Shown: positions 1 through 8,297, counted from the first letter of the stretch. The stretch is 64,000 bases of DNA from a virus (IMGVR_UViG_3300011112_000003:1-64000); one strand, 5' to 3'. Program-made: numbers and translations. The notes: generated from the sequence alone by a model not told the origin.

Positions 1-290
1 CGACCACCGCCACCACCGCCACCGCCGCCACCGCCGCCACCGCCAGCAATGAACCGCCCTCGATTGTCCCGCTGCCCCCCGCCTGCCCCCCCACGCCCCG
101 CAGTCACCGCTCCCGCCTGCTGCGCCGCGCGGGTTTGCTTATCCAACTCGCGCGTGACCGCCTCTTGCGCTCGACGGAACCGATCGACTGGCTCCGTCGA
201 GAACGTACGCTTGAGGGTTGCCCCAAATCGACGAAGGAGCCGATCCTCGACGTCGATTTCTAGGGTGGTTTTATGCTTTTCGTTTGGCAA
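1..290 (-). CDS. Probable tail tape measure protein, N-terminus (partial)
   Basis: The gene runs off the left edge. A TTG at 290 behind GAGAGG fits as start and overlaps the upstream stop by about 20 bases. The roughly 96 visible residues begin with a charged helical stretch (TLEIDVEDRLLRRF near residue 9) and become glycine-rich from about residue 65, with poly-Gly from about 83. No tape-measure motif is visible. The call rests on position: it lies directly after the tail tube and tail assembly chaperone genes, where long-tailed phages keep the tape measure gene. Confidence 0.6.
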   Translation of the reverse strand, partial: MPNEKHKTTLEIDVEDRLLRRFGATLKRTFSTEPVDRFRRAQEAVTRELDKQTRAAQQAGAVTAGRGGAGGGQRDNRGRFIAGGGGGGGGGGGGGG

Positions 291-753
291 CCGTCTCGCC
301 TCTCAGAAAGCTCTGCACGAACTTGTTGTCAAAAGGTTCCCGCATGGGATCCGTTTCGGCAAGCTCCACCGCGTCCCATTCAGCGTTGCCTGTCAACTCC
401 AGTTGGTGATCGGCTATCTTCTCAGCCTCTGCGCCCGTGACCGTCTTTGTTTTCGCTCTGAAGTTCGGCGAGTAGGGATCCTTGTCCGAGTCTTGCTGCG
501 TACGGTCCTTTTTTACTGCAGCTGCGAAGTTATCCGCTTCGATGCTCTTCGCTGCTCGGAACAGAATCATCTGATCCAGCGCTTCCCGGGCCGAAAGACG
601 CAAGAGTCTCGGATCGTTGGGAGGTAGGTTGAACGTCGCACTCCACATCCCCTGGAGCATCAGATCCGGCTCCGCCTGCATCCTCGCCTTCGTCTCCGCT
701 AACGTCGATGCCTGTGCCGAGAAACCTATGCTCGTATGCCCTCGCATCGGCAT
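271..753 (-). CDS. Tail assembly chaperone, downstream frame (likely made by frameshift)
   Basis: This 160-residue ORF overlaps the preceding chaperone ORF by 224 bases in another frame. In the overlap this frame reads like protein (for example MQGMWSATFNLPPNDP-type composition), while the end of the upstream frame is low in complexity. That is the layout of the gpG/gpGT pair of tailed phages, where a minority of ribosomes shift frame to extend the first product. Relative to the upstream ORF the shift would be +1 (or -2). The C-terminal half is rich in Lys, Asp and Glu. An independent start at the ATG at 753 is the alternative. Confidence 0.6.
   Translation of the reverse strand: MPMRGHTSIGFSAQASTLAETKARMQAEPDLMLQGMWSATFNLPPNDPRLLRLSAREALDQMILFRAAKSIEADNFAAAVKKDRTQQDSDKDPYSPNFRAKTKTVTGAEAEKIADHQLELTGNAEWDAVELAETDPMREPFDNKFVQSFLRGETVAKRKA
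530..753 (-). other. Overlap zone for putative programmed frameshift of tail chaperone
   Basis: Two minus-strand frames overlap here. Protein-like composition passes from the upstream ORF (up to about residue 125) to the downstream ORF, which implies a +1 or -2 shift. No unambiguous slippery heptamer was identified by eye. Confidence 0.45.
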
Positions 754-1123
754 ACAGAATCAGCAAGGGTGGATAGTCGTATAGTTCGGCGCCGCGCTTG
801 CTGTCTCGCCACCACTGCGGGCACTTCTCATGGTCTAGCGTTATACTTAGATAGGCTAGCGACTCAGCAAGGCTCTGCGCCTCGCCATCGACGTTAGGCA
901 CCTCGTCCAAGAAACGCGTACGCAAGACGCCAATGTCCACACGCTGGGCCATAGTCGGCACTTTGAACGGGAACCTACCCTTGTAGGGGCGCCTCCCGTC
1001 CAAGGATGCCGCGTCGAGTACGAGTATCGTCTTTGGCGATAACGGCTTGTCGTCGTCCGGCGGCGTAGTCTGTGCTTCTACGGCTACTTGAGAAGCCGAC
1101 TTCCGGTTTCCTGACTGATGCAT
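530..1123 (-). CDS. Tail assembly chaperone, upstream frame
   Basis: ATG start at 1123 behind AAAGGG. The 197-residue ORF has the usual chaperone features: a short disordered N-terminus, a core with FPFKVPTMAQRVDIGVL near residue 50, LAYLSITLDHEKCPQWW near residue 90, and LLILYADARAYEHRFLG near residue 122. After that point the frame becomes Gly/Asp/Ser-rich and the overlapping second frame takes over. Such proteins bind the tape measure during tail assembly and are not virion components. Lies between the tail tube and the tape measure genes, separated from the tube by one methyltransferase-like gene. Confidence 0.7.
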   Translation of the reverse strand: MHQSGNRKSASQVAVEAQTTPPDDDKPLSPKTILVLDAASLDGRRPYKGRFPFKVPTMAQRVDIGVLRTRFLDEVPNVDGEAQSLAESLAYLSITLDHEKCPQWWRDSKRGAELYDYPPLLILYADARAYEHRFLGTGIDVSGDEGEDAGGAGSDAPGDVECDVQPTSQRSETLASFGPGSAGSDDSVPSSEEHRSG

Positions 1124-1176
1124 GAGGGTTCCCTTTCGTGGCCGGTGAGCCCCGGCATTCGGTCACCCTACCAGAA

Positions 1177-1782
1177 CTATGGCATGGCGCCGATCTCATC
1201 CTGGCTGCGGACTACGGACCGAGCCATACCTAGTAATATGTCGCGGAATGCGATGGGTGTCGCTTTACGCTCCTGCTTCGACATATGCACCCCACTGCCA
1301 TTCCTTGGTGCATTGGTTACCCATACCTCGGATTCGCCCCGACCCCACCGCAGAGAAGGCAGTTCGCATCCGAAAGCATATAACCAAGTCGCCTTCCGAG
1401 CCCGATGGCCGTAATGCACCTGCTCGACGTGCGCAGACCACCCACCACAGAATCCTTTCTGCCAGCCTCCCTTGCTGGGCGCAGGGAGATCGAACGCCCG
1501 CCATGCAGCCGAGCTAGCTGGATGTTCGAGTACCCCCCCCCATTTCCGCACAGCGCCCAAGGCAGCGGCAAACGTGCCCCCATCGTCGCCTCGCCGAGCA
1601 CCTCCCTTCGCTTCGACCACCGGCGCAAGAACCGACCACCGCGCACAGGGTGGATGCGCCACTACGGGGTATGGACCTTTGTAAAATAGGGCATCGCGAT
1701 CCGCGTCCCACAGGTCGACGCCCGGTACGCCGGAATAGACACCGTGGGTTTCGACAAACAACGCGGCAACTTGATAAGGCAC
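1177..1782 (-). CDS. Putative DNA methyltransferase-like protein with PPC motif
   Basis: GTG start at 1782 just after CTAGG; 201 residues. The protein has AHPPCARWS near residue 41, like the Pro-Pro-Cys loop of cytosine-C5 methyltransferases, then LEHPASSAAW near 85 and a C-terminal KATPIAFRDILLGMARS. This layout is familiar from phage proteins annotated as cytosine methyltransferase-like. The rest of a complete C5 enzyme (clear SAM-binding FxGxG and a target recognition domain) is not obvious at this length, so activity is uncertain. It sits as a lone enzyme between tail tube and tail chaperone. Confidence 0.45.
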   Translation of the reverse strand: MPYQVAALFVETHGVYSGVPGVDLWDADRDALFYKGPYPVVAHPPCARWSVLAPVVEAKGGARRGDDGGTFAAALGAVRKWGGVLEHPASSAAWRAFDLPAPSKGGWQKGFCGGWSAHVEQVHYGHRARKATWLYAFGCELPSLRWGRGESEVWVTNAPRNGSGVHMSKQERKATPIAFRDILLGMARSVVRSQDEIGAMP

Positions 1783-1814
1783 CCTAGTATGCCTTTAGCG
1801 GATAAAGACGACGA

Positions 1815-2258
1815 CTACGGCGCGGCGCCGATCTCGCTCTCATCCTGGATGCGCACCGCGACGAACTCGGTGTCCGTGAGTACGATGCCCCGGGCGCCGA
1901 TGTTGACCGTGTAGCGCGAGGCTTTCACCCGCTGGATGGACGCAAGCACCTCGCCCGTGACGTTGTCCTCGACGCTACCCGTGAGGTCGGGCGCGTTGAT
2001 GATATCCGCGAGCCGTGGGAAAATGCGGATGCCGTCCCGGTTCTTGATCGAGTTGGTGACCACACGGACCCACTGCGCCGTGAACGTCACGCGGTAAGCG
2101 ACGGCAACAAACTCCGCCACTTCCATCTGATCCAGCACCTCGACCGGGTCGTACTGGATCTCCTCGGAGTAGTTGACGTTGGTGCAGTACAGGACGGGCA
2201 CGCCTTCGATGAGAAGCCTTGCGCGCGCGCCTGAGAGAACTCTGCCTAGATCAGCCAT
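1815..2258 (-). CDS. Tail tube protein
   Basis: ATG at 2258; 147 residues, a normal length for a myovirus tube subunit. It follows the sheath gene by 10 bases, the usual sheath-tube order. The sequence is beta-rich, with GARARLLIEGVPVLYCTNVNY at the N-terminus and IGARGIVLTDTEFVAVRI near the C-terminus. It would polymerise as the inner tube below the contractile sheath. Assignment is by gene order and general character, not by a signature motif. Confidence 0.7.
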   Translation of the reverse strand: MADLGRVLSGARARLLIEGVPVLYCTNVNYSEEIQYDPVEVLDQMEVAEFVAVAYRVTFTAQWVRVVTNSIKNRDGIRIFPRLADIINAPDLTGSVEDNVTGEVLASIQRVKASRYTVNIGARGIVLTDTEFVAVRIQDESEIGAAP

Positions 2259-2268
2259 CGATCAGCTC

Positions 2269-4563
2269 CTACGCGGCTACGGCCACTGTCGGGGTCAGGT
2301 GTACGGTGATCGGGATAAAGTTGATCGGGTTGACCAGCGCTACCTCGATGCTGACCGGGAACACGTCCCCGACCTGCTCTACTTGCAGCGAGCGGTGCCC
2401 CACGATCTTCTCTTCCGCCACGATGCGATTGGCGACCTCGATGGCAAGCGCCTTGATCGCGCCCGTGCTGTTGCCGAGCCCGCGCTGGCCAATCTTCTTT
2501 TCGAGCGCGGTGCGGAACTCGAACACGAAGGTGTTGAGCGATTCGTTGCTCGACATCTCGACGAACGCGAGGTTGTCGTCGGCCAGGTGGGTCGTGATGC
2601 TGCGGACCCAACGGATACCCACGTTATCGACTTGCTCCGCAATCATGAGCCCGCGATCGATCAGGTCGCTCGTGTCGTCCTCGACGTCCCACGACGGGTC
2701 GTTACGGATGGCGTTGCCAATGACCAGCTTGCGCGTGAGCGGCTCCGCAATGGCGCTGCCCGCCTGCATGCCCGCGGCAACCGCTGCGAACATGAACGGC
2801 GGGAAAAACGTCGCCACGCCCGTGATCGGGTCGAAGCGCTCCAGCTCCTGACTGATCGCCGACAGATGCCGCGTGTTGAGCGCGAGGATCTGCGACTGGA
2901 TCTGAGCCCGGGTCTCGCCGGAACCACTGCCGTCGTTCTTGCCGATGCCCACGTAGCCGTTGGCCTCGCTCTTGAGGCGGCCGGTCTTCGCAATGAGTGC
3001 CGACAGCGCAAGGTTGTGGATAGCCGGATCGGCGCTGAGTGGCACCAGGATGTTGTAGCGCCGCTTCTCCAGCAGCTTGAACGCCGTCTGCCACTCGGTG
3101 ATCGTCGTGACGCCCTCGGTGCCCCCCACGAGGAACACAGCCGCGGCCGTCGTCGCTGGGGGTAGGTCGCCGCCGGTTGCCCGCGCAGCATTCACGAACT
3201 GGCTGTTTTGGGTCAGCGTGACGATCGCATCGTTCAGATCGGCAAAGAAGTCGCCCACCACCGACCGCACGTCGGTTGCTGGCCGCGTCGGGCCCACATT
3301 GTAGTCGGCGTCGACCATGAGAAACGTGGTGAAGTTGCTGACCTGTGCAGTCGCCGAGAAGCCCGGGATGGCGTTCAGGCGATCGACCACCAAGGACACC
3401 GTCGAGAATGACGTGTGGTTGGTGATCGCCGCGGCGAGGGCCAGGGCTACCGAGTTGCCGCCTGGCAGGTCGCCGAGAAGTAGCGTTGTGATCGTCCCAA
3501 ACGCCACGCTACCGACCACGGGGGTCGTGTTGGCGGCCGTGAGGTCGAACACCTCGTTGACCGGCGCTCCCGCCGTGTTCGTGCCCAGGATCACGGCGTC
3601 TGCCGCAAAGTCTGCGCCAGCTGCCATCGTCACCACGCCCGCGGCCGCGCCGTTGGTGATGTCGACCAGCCCGCGCGTGAGCACGGTCGTCAGGAGGGTG
3701 AAGAGCGTGGCGGAGATCGGGGAGTCCGACACGGTGACAGTGCCCGCAGCAACTGCGCTCAGGCGGCAGGCCAGCACCTTCGTGAAGGCGGTGGTGCCCA
3801 CGACGTTGGTCGTACCGTTGAGCGTGATCGCGTCGGTGACCAGCGCGCCTGTACCATCGAGCCCGTAGGCCGTCAGGATCATGCCCACATCGGCCGCGTT
3901 GTTGCTGACCACATCAAGCACGCCCGCGGCAGGGATATCCGCAGTGCGCTCCGACTCCAGTCCCGCCTCGGTCTTCGTAACCGCCACGGTGAAGTCGGTC
4001 GCATCGATGGTGCCTAGGGCAGTGTCATATCCATTGGCGCCCGGCGTGTAGGTCGTATCGAAAATCGGCTCTCCGCCGATATCGTCAAATACCTCTGTGG
4101 TCCCCTCGAAGACCACGATGTACTTGAGCCCGACGTTCGTGCCCGCTTCGACCTCGACGTTGATTTGCGCCGTGAACAGACCGAAATCCTTAGAGGTGAT
4201 ATCGATGGCGGCAGACCCGTTGCCGTCAGGCAAGCCCGTGCCCGACTGCGTGGCGGGGTTCACCTTCACCAAGATTTCCTTCTGCGCGCCACCCGGCACC
4301 GCATCATCTTGGCTCGGCTCGAAACAGAAGATACCCGCGGTGCGCAGGTTGCCCGATCGGTACCGCTCATTGACGGTGTTCGGGTTATTGGCATCTGCCA
4401 AGCTCTCATCGACGGTGAGCGGCGCACCACCCTCGGCCGTACCAATGAGCGCGACCGTACCCACAGACGCGGGGGATACCGCAGCTAGCGCAGTAGCGTC
4501 GATCTTGGTGACCGCTTGCGGGATGTTGAGCCTTCTGCCCCCGAAGAAGATTGCAGTAGCGAT
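2269..4563 (-). CDS. Contractile tail sheath protein (likely AUC start)
   Basis: The C-terminal half (TTITEWQTAFKLLEKRRYN, AAGMQAGSAIAEPLTRK) and the N-terminal VGTVALIGTAEGGAP are typical of myovirus sheath proteins; the middle holds long beta-rich insertions. The first canonical start in frame is GTG at 4464. The frame stays open to 4578, and this extension reads ATAIFFGGRRLNIPQAV then KIDATAL, which matches the normal N-terminus of sheath proteins. No ATG, GTG or TTG exists in the extension. The best candidate is ATC at 4561-4563, five bases after AAGG, giving 764 residues. A substitution in the assembled sequence (ATG to ATC) is the alternative. Confidence 0.85.
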   Translation of the reverse strand: MATAIFFGGRRLNIPQAVTKIDATALAAVSPASVGTVALIGTAEGGAPLTVDESLADANNPNTVNERYRSGNLRTAGIFCFEPSQDDAVPGGAQKEILVKVNPATQSGTGLPDGNGSAAIDITSKDFGLFTAQINVEVEAGTNVGLKYIVVFEGTTEVFDDIGGEPIFDTTYTPGANGYDTALGTIDATDFTVAVTKTEAGLESERTADIPAAGVLDVVSNNAADVGMILTAYGLDGTGALVTDAITLNGTTNVVGTTAFTKVLACRLSAVAAGTVTVSDSPISATLFTLLTTVLTRGLVDITNGAAAGVVTMAAGADFAADAVILGTNTAGAPVNEVFDLTAANTTPVVGSVAFGTITTLLLGDLPGGNSVALALAAAITNHTSFSTVSLVVDRLNAIPGFSATAQVSNFTTFLMVDADYNVGPTRPATDVRSVVGDFFADLNDAIVTLTQNSQFVNAARATGGDLPPATTAAAVFLVGGTEGVTTITEWQTAFKLLEKRRYNILVPLSADPAIHNLALSALIAKTGRLKSEANGYVGIGKNDGSGSGETRAQIQSQILALNTRHLSAISQELERFDPITGVATFFPPFMFAAVAAGMQAGSAIAEPLTRKLVIGNAIRNDPSWDVEDDTSDLIDRGLMIAEQVDNVGIRWVRSITTHLADDNLAFVEMSSNESLNTFVFEFRTALEKKIGQRGLGNSTGAIKALAIEVANRIVAEEKIVGHRSLQVEQVGDVFPVSIEVALVNPINFIPITVHLTPTVAVAA

Positions 4564-4578
4564 GGAATCCTTGCCTTT

Positions 4579-4734
4579 CTAGTTGGGCGCGGCCCAAGTC
4601 TTCCCGTTGAGTGCCATGCTGATCGCGGCGGGCGACACGCCCATGCTCTCCGCGATGCGCTTTTCGACCTTGGCCCAGAATCGCTTGATGGGGCTTTCCT
4701 TGCGGCGCCCGCTTCTGCCTTTGACCCCAGCCAT
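4579..4734 (-). CDS. Small basic protein, possible helix-turn-helix
   Basis: A 51-residue gene whose ATG at 4734 overlaps the upstream TGA (ATGA). It starts MAGVKGRSGRRKES and then has EKRIAESMGVSPAAISMAL, which reads like a short helix-turn-helix. Its stop lies 15 bases before the proposed sheath start, so the two are probably translated from one message. Function unknown. Confidence 0.55.
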   Translation of the reverse strand: MAGVKGRSGRRKESPIKRFWAKVEKRIAESMGVSPAAISMALNGKTWAAPN

Positions 4735-5057
4735 CAGCTCCTCGCCACCTTCAGGAAATCTTGGTAGAGCTTCATCCACTCGGCGGGAATCCGCTTCATG
4801 GTGCGGCCCTGCATGTGCCCAGATACGAATGCCGTGAGCAGCGCATCGCTCCGCCCTTGTGCCCATCGCCGCACAGTCATCTCGCGGTTGTCTGGCGCCT
4901 TCACGGGACGCGCGGCTGTCTTGCCTCCGCTAGGCTTCTTCGCCAGGGCCTCTTTCGCCGCGTCCGCTCGAAGCTGCCCGCTGGTCTTCGCCCGCACCGC
5001 AGGCGCAACAGATGCGGTGGGATCCGGGTCTCTATCGGCGGCTGGCTTTCTCGACAT
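4734..5057 (-). CDS. Hypothetical protein in tail operon
   Basis: ATG at 5057 behind AAAAGGAAC; 107 residues. The first 60 residues are Ala/Lys/Pro-rich and probably disordered. The end (EMTVRRWAQGRSDALLTAF, then RTMKRIPAEWMKLYQDFLKVA) is helical. It is the first gene after a strong terminator hairpin and overlaps the next gene by ATGA. I do not recognise it. Confidence 0.6.
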   Translation of the reverse strand: MSRKPAADRDPDPTASVAPAVRAKTSGQLRADAAKEALAKKPSGGKTAARPVKAPDNREMTVRRWAQGRSDALLTAFVSGHMQGRTMKRIPAEWMKLYQDFLKVARS

Positions 5058-5078
5058 ATCCAGTTCCTTTTGAAACGC

Positions 5079-5109
5079 AAAAAGGCAGCCCCACCGACGT
5101 GGAACTGCC
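5079..5109 (-). terminator. Rho-independent terminator
   Basis: Read on the minus strand: an 11-bp stem (5099-5109 with 5084-5094, two G-U pairs), a 4-base loop, and TTTTT directly after. It ends the connector gene transcript and lies only 22 bases before the next start codon, so the sheath-tube genes need readthrough or a promoter inside this short region. Confidence 0.8.
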
Positions 5110-5170
5110 CCTGGGCACTTTGGCAGTGCCGAGCCTCAGTAGGAATACTGTCCGTGCCCACCAATCGCTG

Positions 5171-5956
5171 TCAAGGATCCTCTGCCGGATCGATGGGATG
5201 AACGCCCCCGCGGACGCCAGCCACCACGAGGTCGTCGCCAAAGATACCGGCGATCGTCACGCTGGCAGGGTCAGTCGACATGATAATAGGTACCGTCTCC
5301 AACGACTTCATGGTCACGCCCAGGCGGCGCACGAACATGTTTTCGGGGAGATAGGAATCCTGCGGATTCATCTCATTGCCGTCGTACCGCGTCTCTACTA
5401 TCCCACAGCGCTGCATGACCCGTTCAGATCCCGTCAGGACAGCCTTCGCGAAGTGATAGAGGTACAGGCACATGTCTGGATGCGTCGCGTAGATGTAGAC
5501 GCCGTACGTCTTCTCGTACATCGCACCCTCGAACTCAGACGCCTCTTCAGCCGGATCCCCTGGTCTCGTCTGGCCTATGTATTGCGATAGGGCCGCCTGG
5601 TCCTCCACGTCGCGCTCCAACACCACGGCCATGCTCGGAAAGACACTGCTCGATCGGGGGTAGCTCAGGATGGGTACCGGGGGCGTGTTCTGGAAGCTCG
5701 TGATGTAGCTCTCGCGCTCGTCGACGGTGATCGCCGGATCGAAGAAGAAGCTGAAGAACCGGCGCAGGTCATCCACATTGGCCGGGTCGCTCAGGCGCTC
5801 ACTCTCAGTGCGCAGCAGCTTCAGGATAACCCGCTCGGGCATGACGATGCTGTGAGCACCCGCGGCCTGCTGGTAGTTGATCGCGGGCGCATCCTCGGGG
5901 AACTTCTGACCCTCAAACGTGCCCCCGAAGTTCCGCGGGTCTTTGCGATTCGCCAT
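5171..5956 (-). CDS. Neck or tail-completion structural protein
   Basis: ATG at 5956 behind AAGGGATAG; 261 residues, 2 bases after the upstream stop. The protein has a region with VDERESYITSFQNTPPVPIL near residue 75 and a beta-rich second half (YEKTYGVYIYATHPDMCLYL). It lies between a gp10-like gene and the sheath operon, where phages encode the tail terminator or completion protein. The longer in-frame upstream extension is an artefact of the neighbouring gene. Confidence 0.55.
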   Translation of the reverse strand: MANRKDPRNFGGTFEGQKFPEDAPAINYQQAAGAHSIVMPERVILKLLRTESERLSDPANVDDLRRFFSFFFDPAITVDERESYITSFQNTPPVPILSYPRSSSVFPSMAVVLERDVEDQAALSQYIGQTRPGDPAEEASEFEGAMYEKTYGVYIYATHPDMCLYLYHFAKAVLTGSERVMQRCGIVETRYDGNEMNPQDSYLPENMFVRRLGVTMKSLETVPIIMSTDPASVTIAGIFGDDLVVAGVRGGVHPIDPAEDP

Positions 5957-5958
5957 GA

Positions 5959-6753
5959 CTATCCCTTCGTAGCTGCCCGGAACATCTGTGTGGCGATCCC
6001 GGTGATGTGCTTCTGCGTCTTCTGAGCGTAGCGTACGGCTTTGATGCCCGGATGAAACCAGTGCTCGGTTGCTTTGCCTTCGCTGTCTTCTGCGCCGCGG
6101 TTGATGCCTTCGCTTATCACGCGGAACGACGTGTGGCTCGATTGCGTCGCTTTCTTGTACTTCTTCTCTTGGCGAATGATGCCCTTGTACACGCTGCTGC
6201 CGTGCCATGGCTTCGCTTTTGTGGTCAGGATCTTGTGCGCCTGCTGGCTGACATGCGCGCTCGCCGCGCTCAGCCGCTCGCCGTACTGCACCTTGTGCGC
6301 CGCGGCCGCGGTCCCGCGCGAGGGCCGCGAAAGCGTGGGGGCGAGCCGCTGTGCCGCGGCATGGATGCTCACCGGCATTGAGGGGCCTGTGTTGCGCCCG
6401 CTCGAACCTGAGGCACCGTGACTGAAGGGGATAATCAGGTACTTGCCGTGCTTGCCGTGTTTCACCTTCGGGCCATTCAGCATCCAGTCACGCATGTCGC
6501 CGCCCTGGAACCCCTGCTCGACGAGGTTGGGCAGCACCCCCGACAGCGTGATGGTGAACTTACGATCGCCTTCCTCGGAAGTGAGCGCCTGGACGTATTC
6601 GCGGCTCGTGGACTTGAGCCCCGTCTGCGCCTGCCGCTTCCAATATGCGAGCGCGGCCGCGCCCATGCCCCGCACCATGCGCTCCTGGTCAGAGCGCGTG
6701 GGCAGCATCCCGAGCACATCGATAGCAATGCGGCTGATATCTACCTTGATCAT
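5959..6753 (-). CDS. Head-tail joining protein (HK97 gp10-like)
   Basis: ATG at 6753; 264 residues. It begins MIKVDISRIAIDVLGML, followed by a helix and GLKSTSREYVQAL, then a stretch rich in Ser/Gly/His and a basic C-terminal part that includes EHWFHPGIKAV. The pattern, including the 'WFHPG' phrase, resembles gp10-type head-tail joining proteins, and the position between connector and tail genes agrees. Confidence 0.55.
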   Translation of the reverse strand: MIKVDISRIAIDVLGMLPTRSDQERMVRGMGAAALAYWKRQAQTGLKSTSREYVQALTSEEGDRKFTITLSGVLPNLVEQGFQGGDMRDWMLNGPKVKHGKHGKYLIIPFSHGASGSSGRNTGPSMPVSIHAAAQRLAPTLSRPSRGTAAAAHKVQYGERLSAASAHVSQQAHKILTTKAKPWHGSSVYKGIIRQEKKYKKATQSSHTSFRVISEGINRGAEDSEGKATEHWFHPGIKAVRYAQKTQKHITGIATQMFRAATKG

Positions 6754-6756
6754 GGC

Positions 6757-7650
6757 TCAACATGCCCCAGTCACCGGCAGCTGCCTGTCGGAATCCTGTA
6801 GAAAGTCGAGCTGCGCGGAGGCCTGCAGGGGCAGCGGTTGTATCTTATCAGGAGACTCTTTGAACCCCTTGACGTCGGATCGCTGCGCATGTGGATGACT
6901 CATCACGATCCACACGGGATGGAAGTCGTACAGGACGCTCACAATGGTTCCGTCGGGCACCTTGCTGTTGCCGGTCGACGTCCAAACGATATGCCCTTGG
7001 TCGTTGAGGTCGAAATCGATCCCTTGTTCGAGCGTGACGAAACTACCCGACGCCGCCGTCTTCACGAGAATCTTCGTCATGTGTGCGATGCGGTAGCGCG
7101 CAACGTCCGTGTTCGCGGGCAGGTTCCGGAGCCGCCCCCGACGGTTGCCTTTTTTGATAAGCTCATTGAAGCTCATCAAGTCGTCGACCATCTCCAGCGA
7201 GTCACGCCAGGACAAGCGATAGGGCGCCTGCGTTGAGACTGCGACCTCGCCGGATGCCCACAGGCCGAACTTCTCATACAGTCGGGTGCTCGCAGAAAAT
7301 GCCGCCATGACCGCCTGGATCTCCAGCGGATCGACGTAGAAGTATCCCGACCCGTTACAGTCCGTGCAGGCTAGGTCCGCCTGCTGCGTCTCGTCGCGCA
7401 AGCACGGGCACAGCATCGCCTTGCGCCAGATGATCCGCTTGCCGTGCTGCAGGATGAGACGGTCAAACTCTTCTGGGCGGAAGTCGGCGCGGGTCTTGTC
7501 CTTGGGCAGCTCGTCGTTGGACTGCGCGAGCGGATCGACATCGCCCGCTTGTCCTGGGATGGCGTTGTTGAATGTCCGCGCGGGCGCGAATGGCGTTGCC
7601 GTAGCGCCCGGCGGGGGCGGGCGATACCCGTCGTCACTGGGGTGACTCAC
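6757..7650 (-). CDS. Connector-region protein with zinc motif
   Basis: GTG at 7650 overlaps the upstream stop (GTGA); 297 residues. The N-terminal 50 residues are Pro-rich and likely disordered. A CPCLRDETQQADLACTDC motif near residue 80 looks like a four-cysteine zinc site. The remainder is mixed alpha/beta. It sits in the connector gene series between the adaptor protein and the gp10-like gene. No family recognised. Confidence 0.5.
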   Translation of the reverse strand: MSHPSDDGYRPPPPGATATPFAPARTFNNAIPGQAGDVDPLAQSNDELPKDKTRADFRPEEFDRLILQHGKRIIWRKAMLCPCLRDETQQADLACTDCNGSGYFYVDPLEIQAVMAAFSASTRLYEKFGLWASGEVAVSTQAPYRLSWRDSLEMVDDLMSFNELIKKGNRRGRLRNLPANTDVARYRIAHMTKILVKTAASGSFVTLEQGIDFDLNDQGHIVWTSTGNSKVPDGTIVSVLYDFHPVWIVMSHPHAQRSDVKGFKESPDKIQPLPLQASAQLDFLQDSDRQLPVTGAC

Positions 7651-8270
7651 GGGATGTGCTTCCAGGTGATGCGACGGACGATCTGAGAGGTGGTGGCCTG
7701 CGAGATACCGAACTCCACAGACAGCGCCGTCTGTGTGACGCCGCCCGCCGCGTGGCGTCTACGCAAATCTCGCACCCGTTCCTCAGTCATGACCGAAAGC
7801 CCCTGCTGCTCGCCTGTCGCTATACGGCGGCGCTCTACGCAGTCTGCCATGTTGTCGAGCTGCGTGCCTAGCACCAGGTGTTCGGGGTTCACACAAGGCT
7901 TGTTGTCGCAGGTGTGGCGGACCAGCTTGCCCTCGGGGATGTCGCCCTTGTAGAGGCGGTAACTCGCCACATGGGCGCCGATGCGGGATACCCCGTCCAA
8001 CGCAAACGACGCATACCTCTTCGCCTTACTACCAGCAAATACCCAACAGTCGCCGAGCTTTCGGTTCGTCGACAGCAGCGCCTCGAATCGGATCTTTGGA
8101 TCGGTTTTATTTGGTCCATGTTTGAGCTTGAACCCGCGCCCGCGTAGGTAACGCGATACTGAAACCCGGTTCCTACCTATCTGCTCCGCGATGGCAGGGG
8201 CACGAGTACCCCGCTCAGCCAGCGCGATCATGGTTTGCTGCTCTTCGAGTGTGAATGCATATCCGCCCAT
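7647..8270 (-). CDS. HNH homing-type endonuclease with two HTH segments
   Basis: ATG at 8270; 207 residues. The N-terminus has a helix-turn-helix (TRAPAIAEQIGRNRVSVSRYL). The centre has the HNH core LVRHTCDNKPCVNPEHLVLG, followed by DNMADCVERRR. The C-terminus has a second HTH (TALSVEFGISQATTSQIVRR). Such free-standing HNH genes are selfish elements that cut DNA lacking them. It interrupts the connector gene block. Its C-terminal HTH resembles the gene fragment at the right edge of the window. Confidence 0.85.
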   Translation of the reverse strand: MGGYAFTLEEQQTMIALAERGTRAPAIAEQIGRNRVSVSRYLRGRGFKLKHGPNKTDPKIRFEALLSTNRKLGDCWVFAGSKAKRYASFALDGVSRIGAHVASYRLYKGDIPEGKLVRHTCDNKPCVNPEHLVLGTQLDNMADCVERRRIATGEQQGLSVMTEERVRDLRRRHAAGGVTQTALSVEFGISQATTSQIVRRITWKHIP

Positions 8271-8297
8271 ATAGGCGCTGTAGCACAGGTATTACGA

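Noticed and set aside
1-45. Repeated ACCGCC/CACCGC units that look like a short direct-repeat array
   Set aside because: They encode poly-Gly in the probable tape measure protein; there are no spacers, so this is not CRISPR.
2173-3165. Long plus-strand open frame of 330 codons opposite the sheath gene
   Set aside because: Its composition (Arg/His/Asp-rich) is that of an antisense shadow in GC-rich DNA, and the minus strand holds a clear sheath protein.
5143-5174. TTGACA followed by ACAGTATT as a promoter for the sheath operon
   Set aside because: TTGACA coincides with the stop region of the previous gene, the -10 match is poor, and the terminator at 5079-5109 lies downstream of it.
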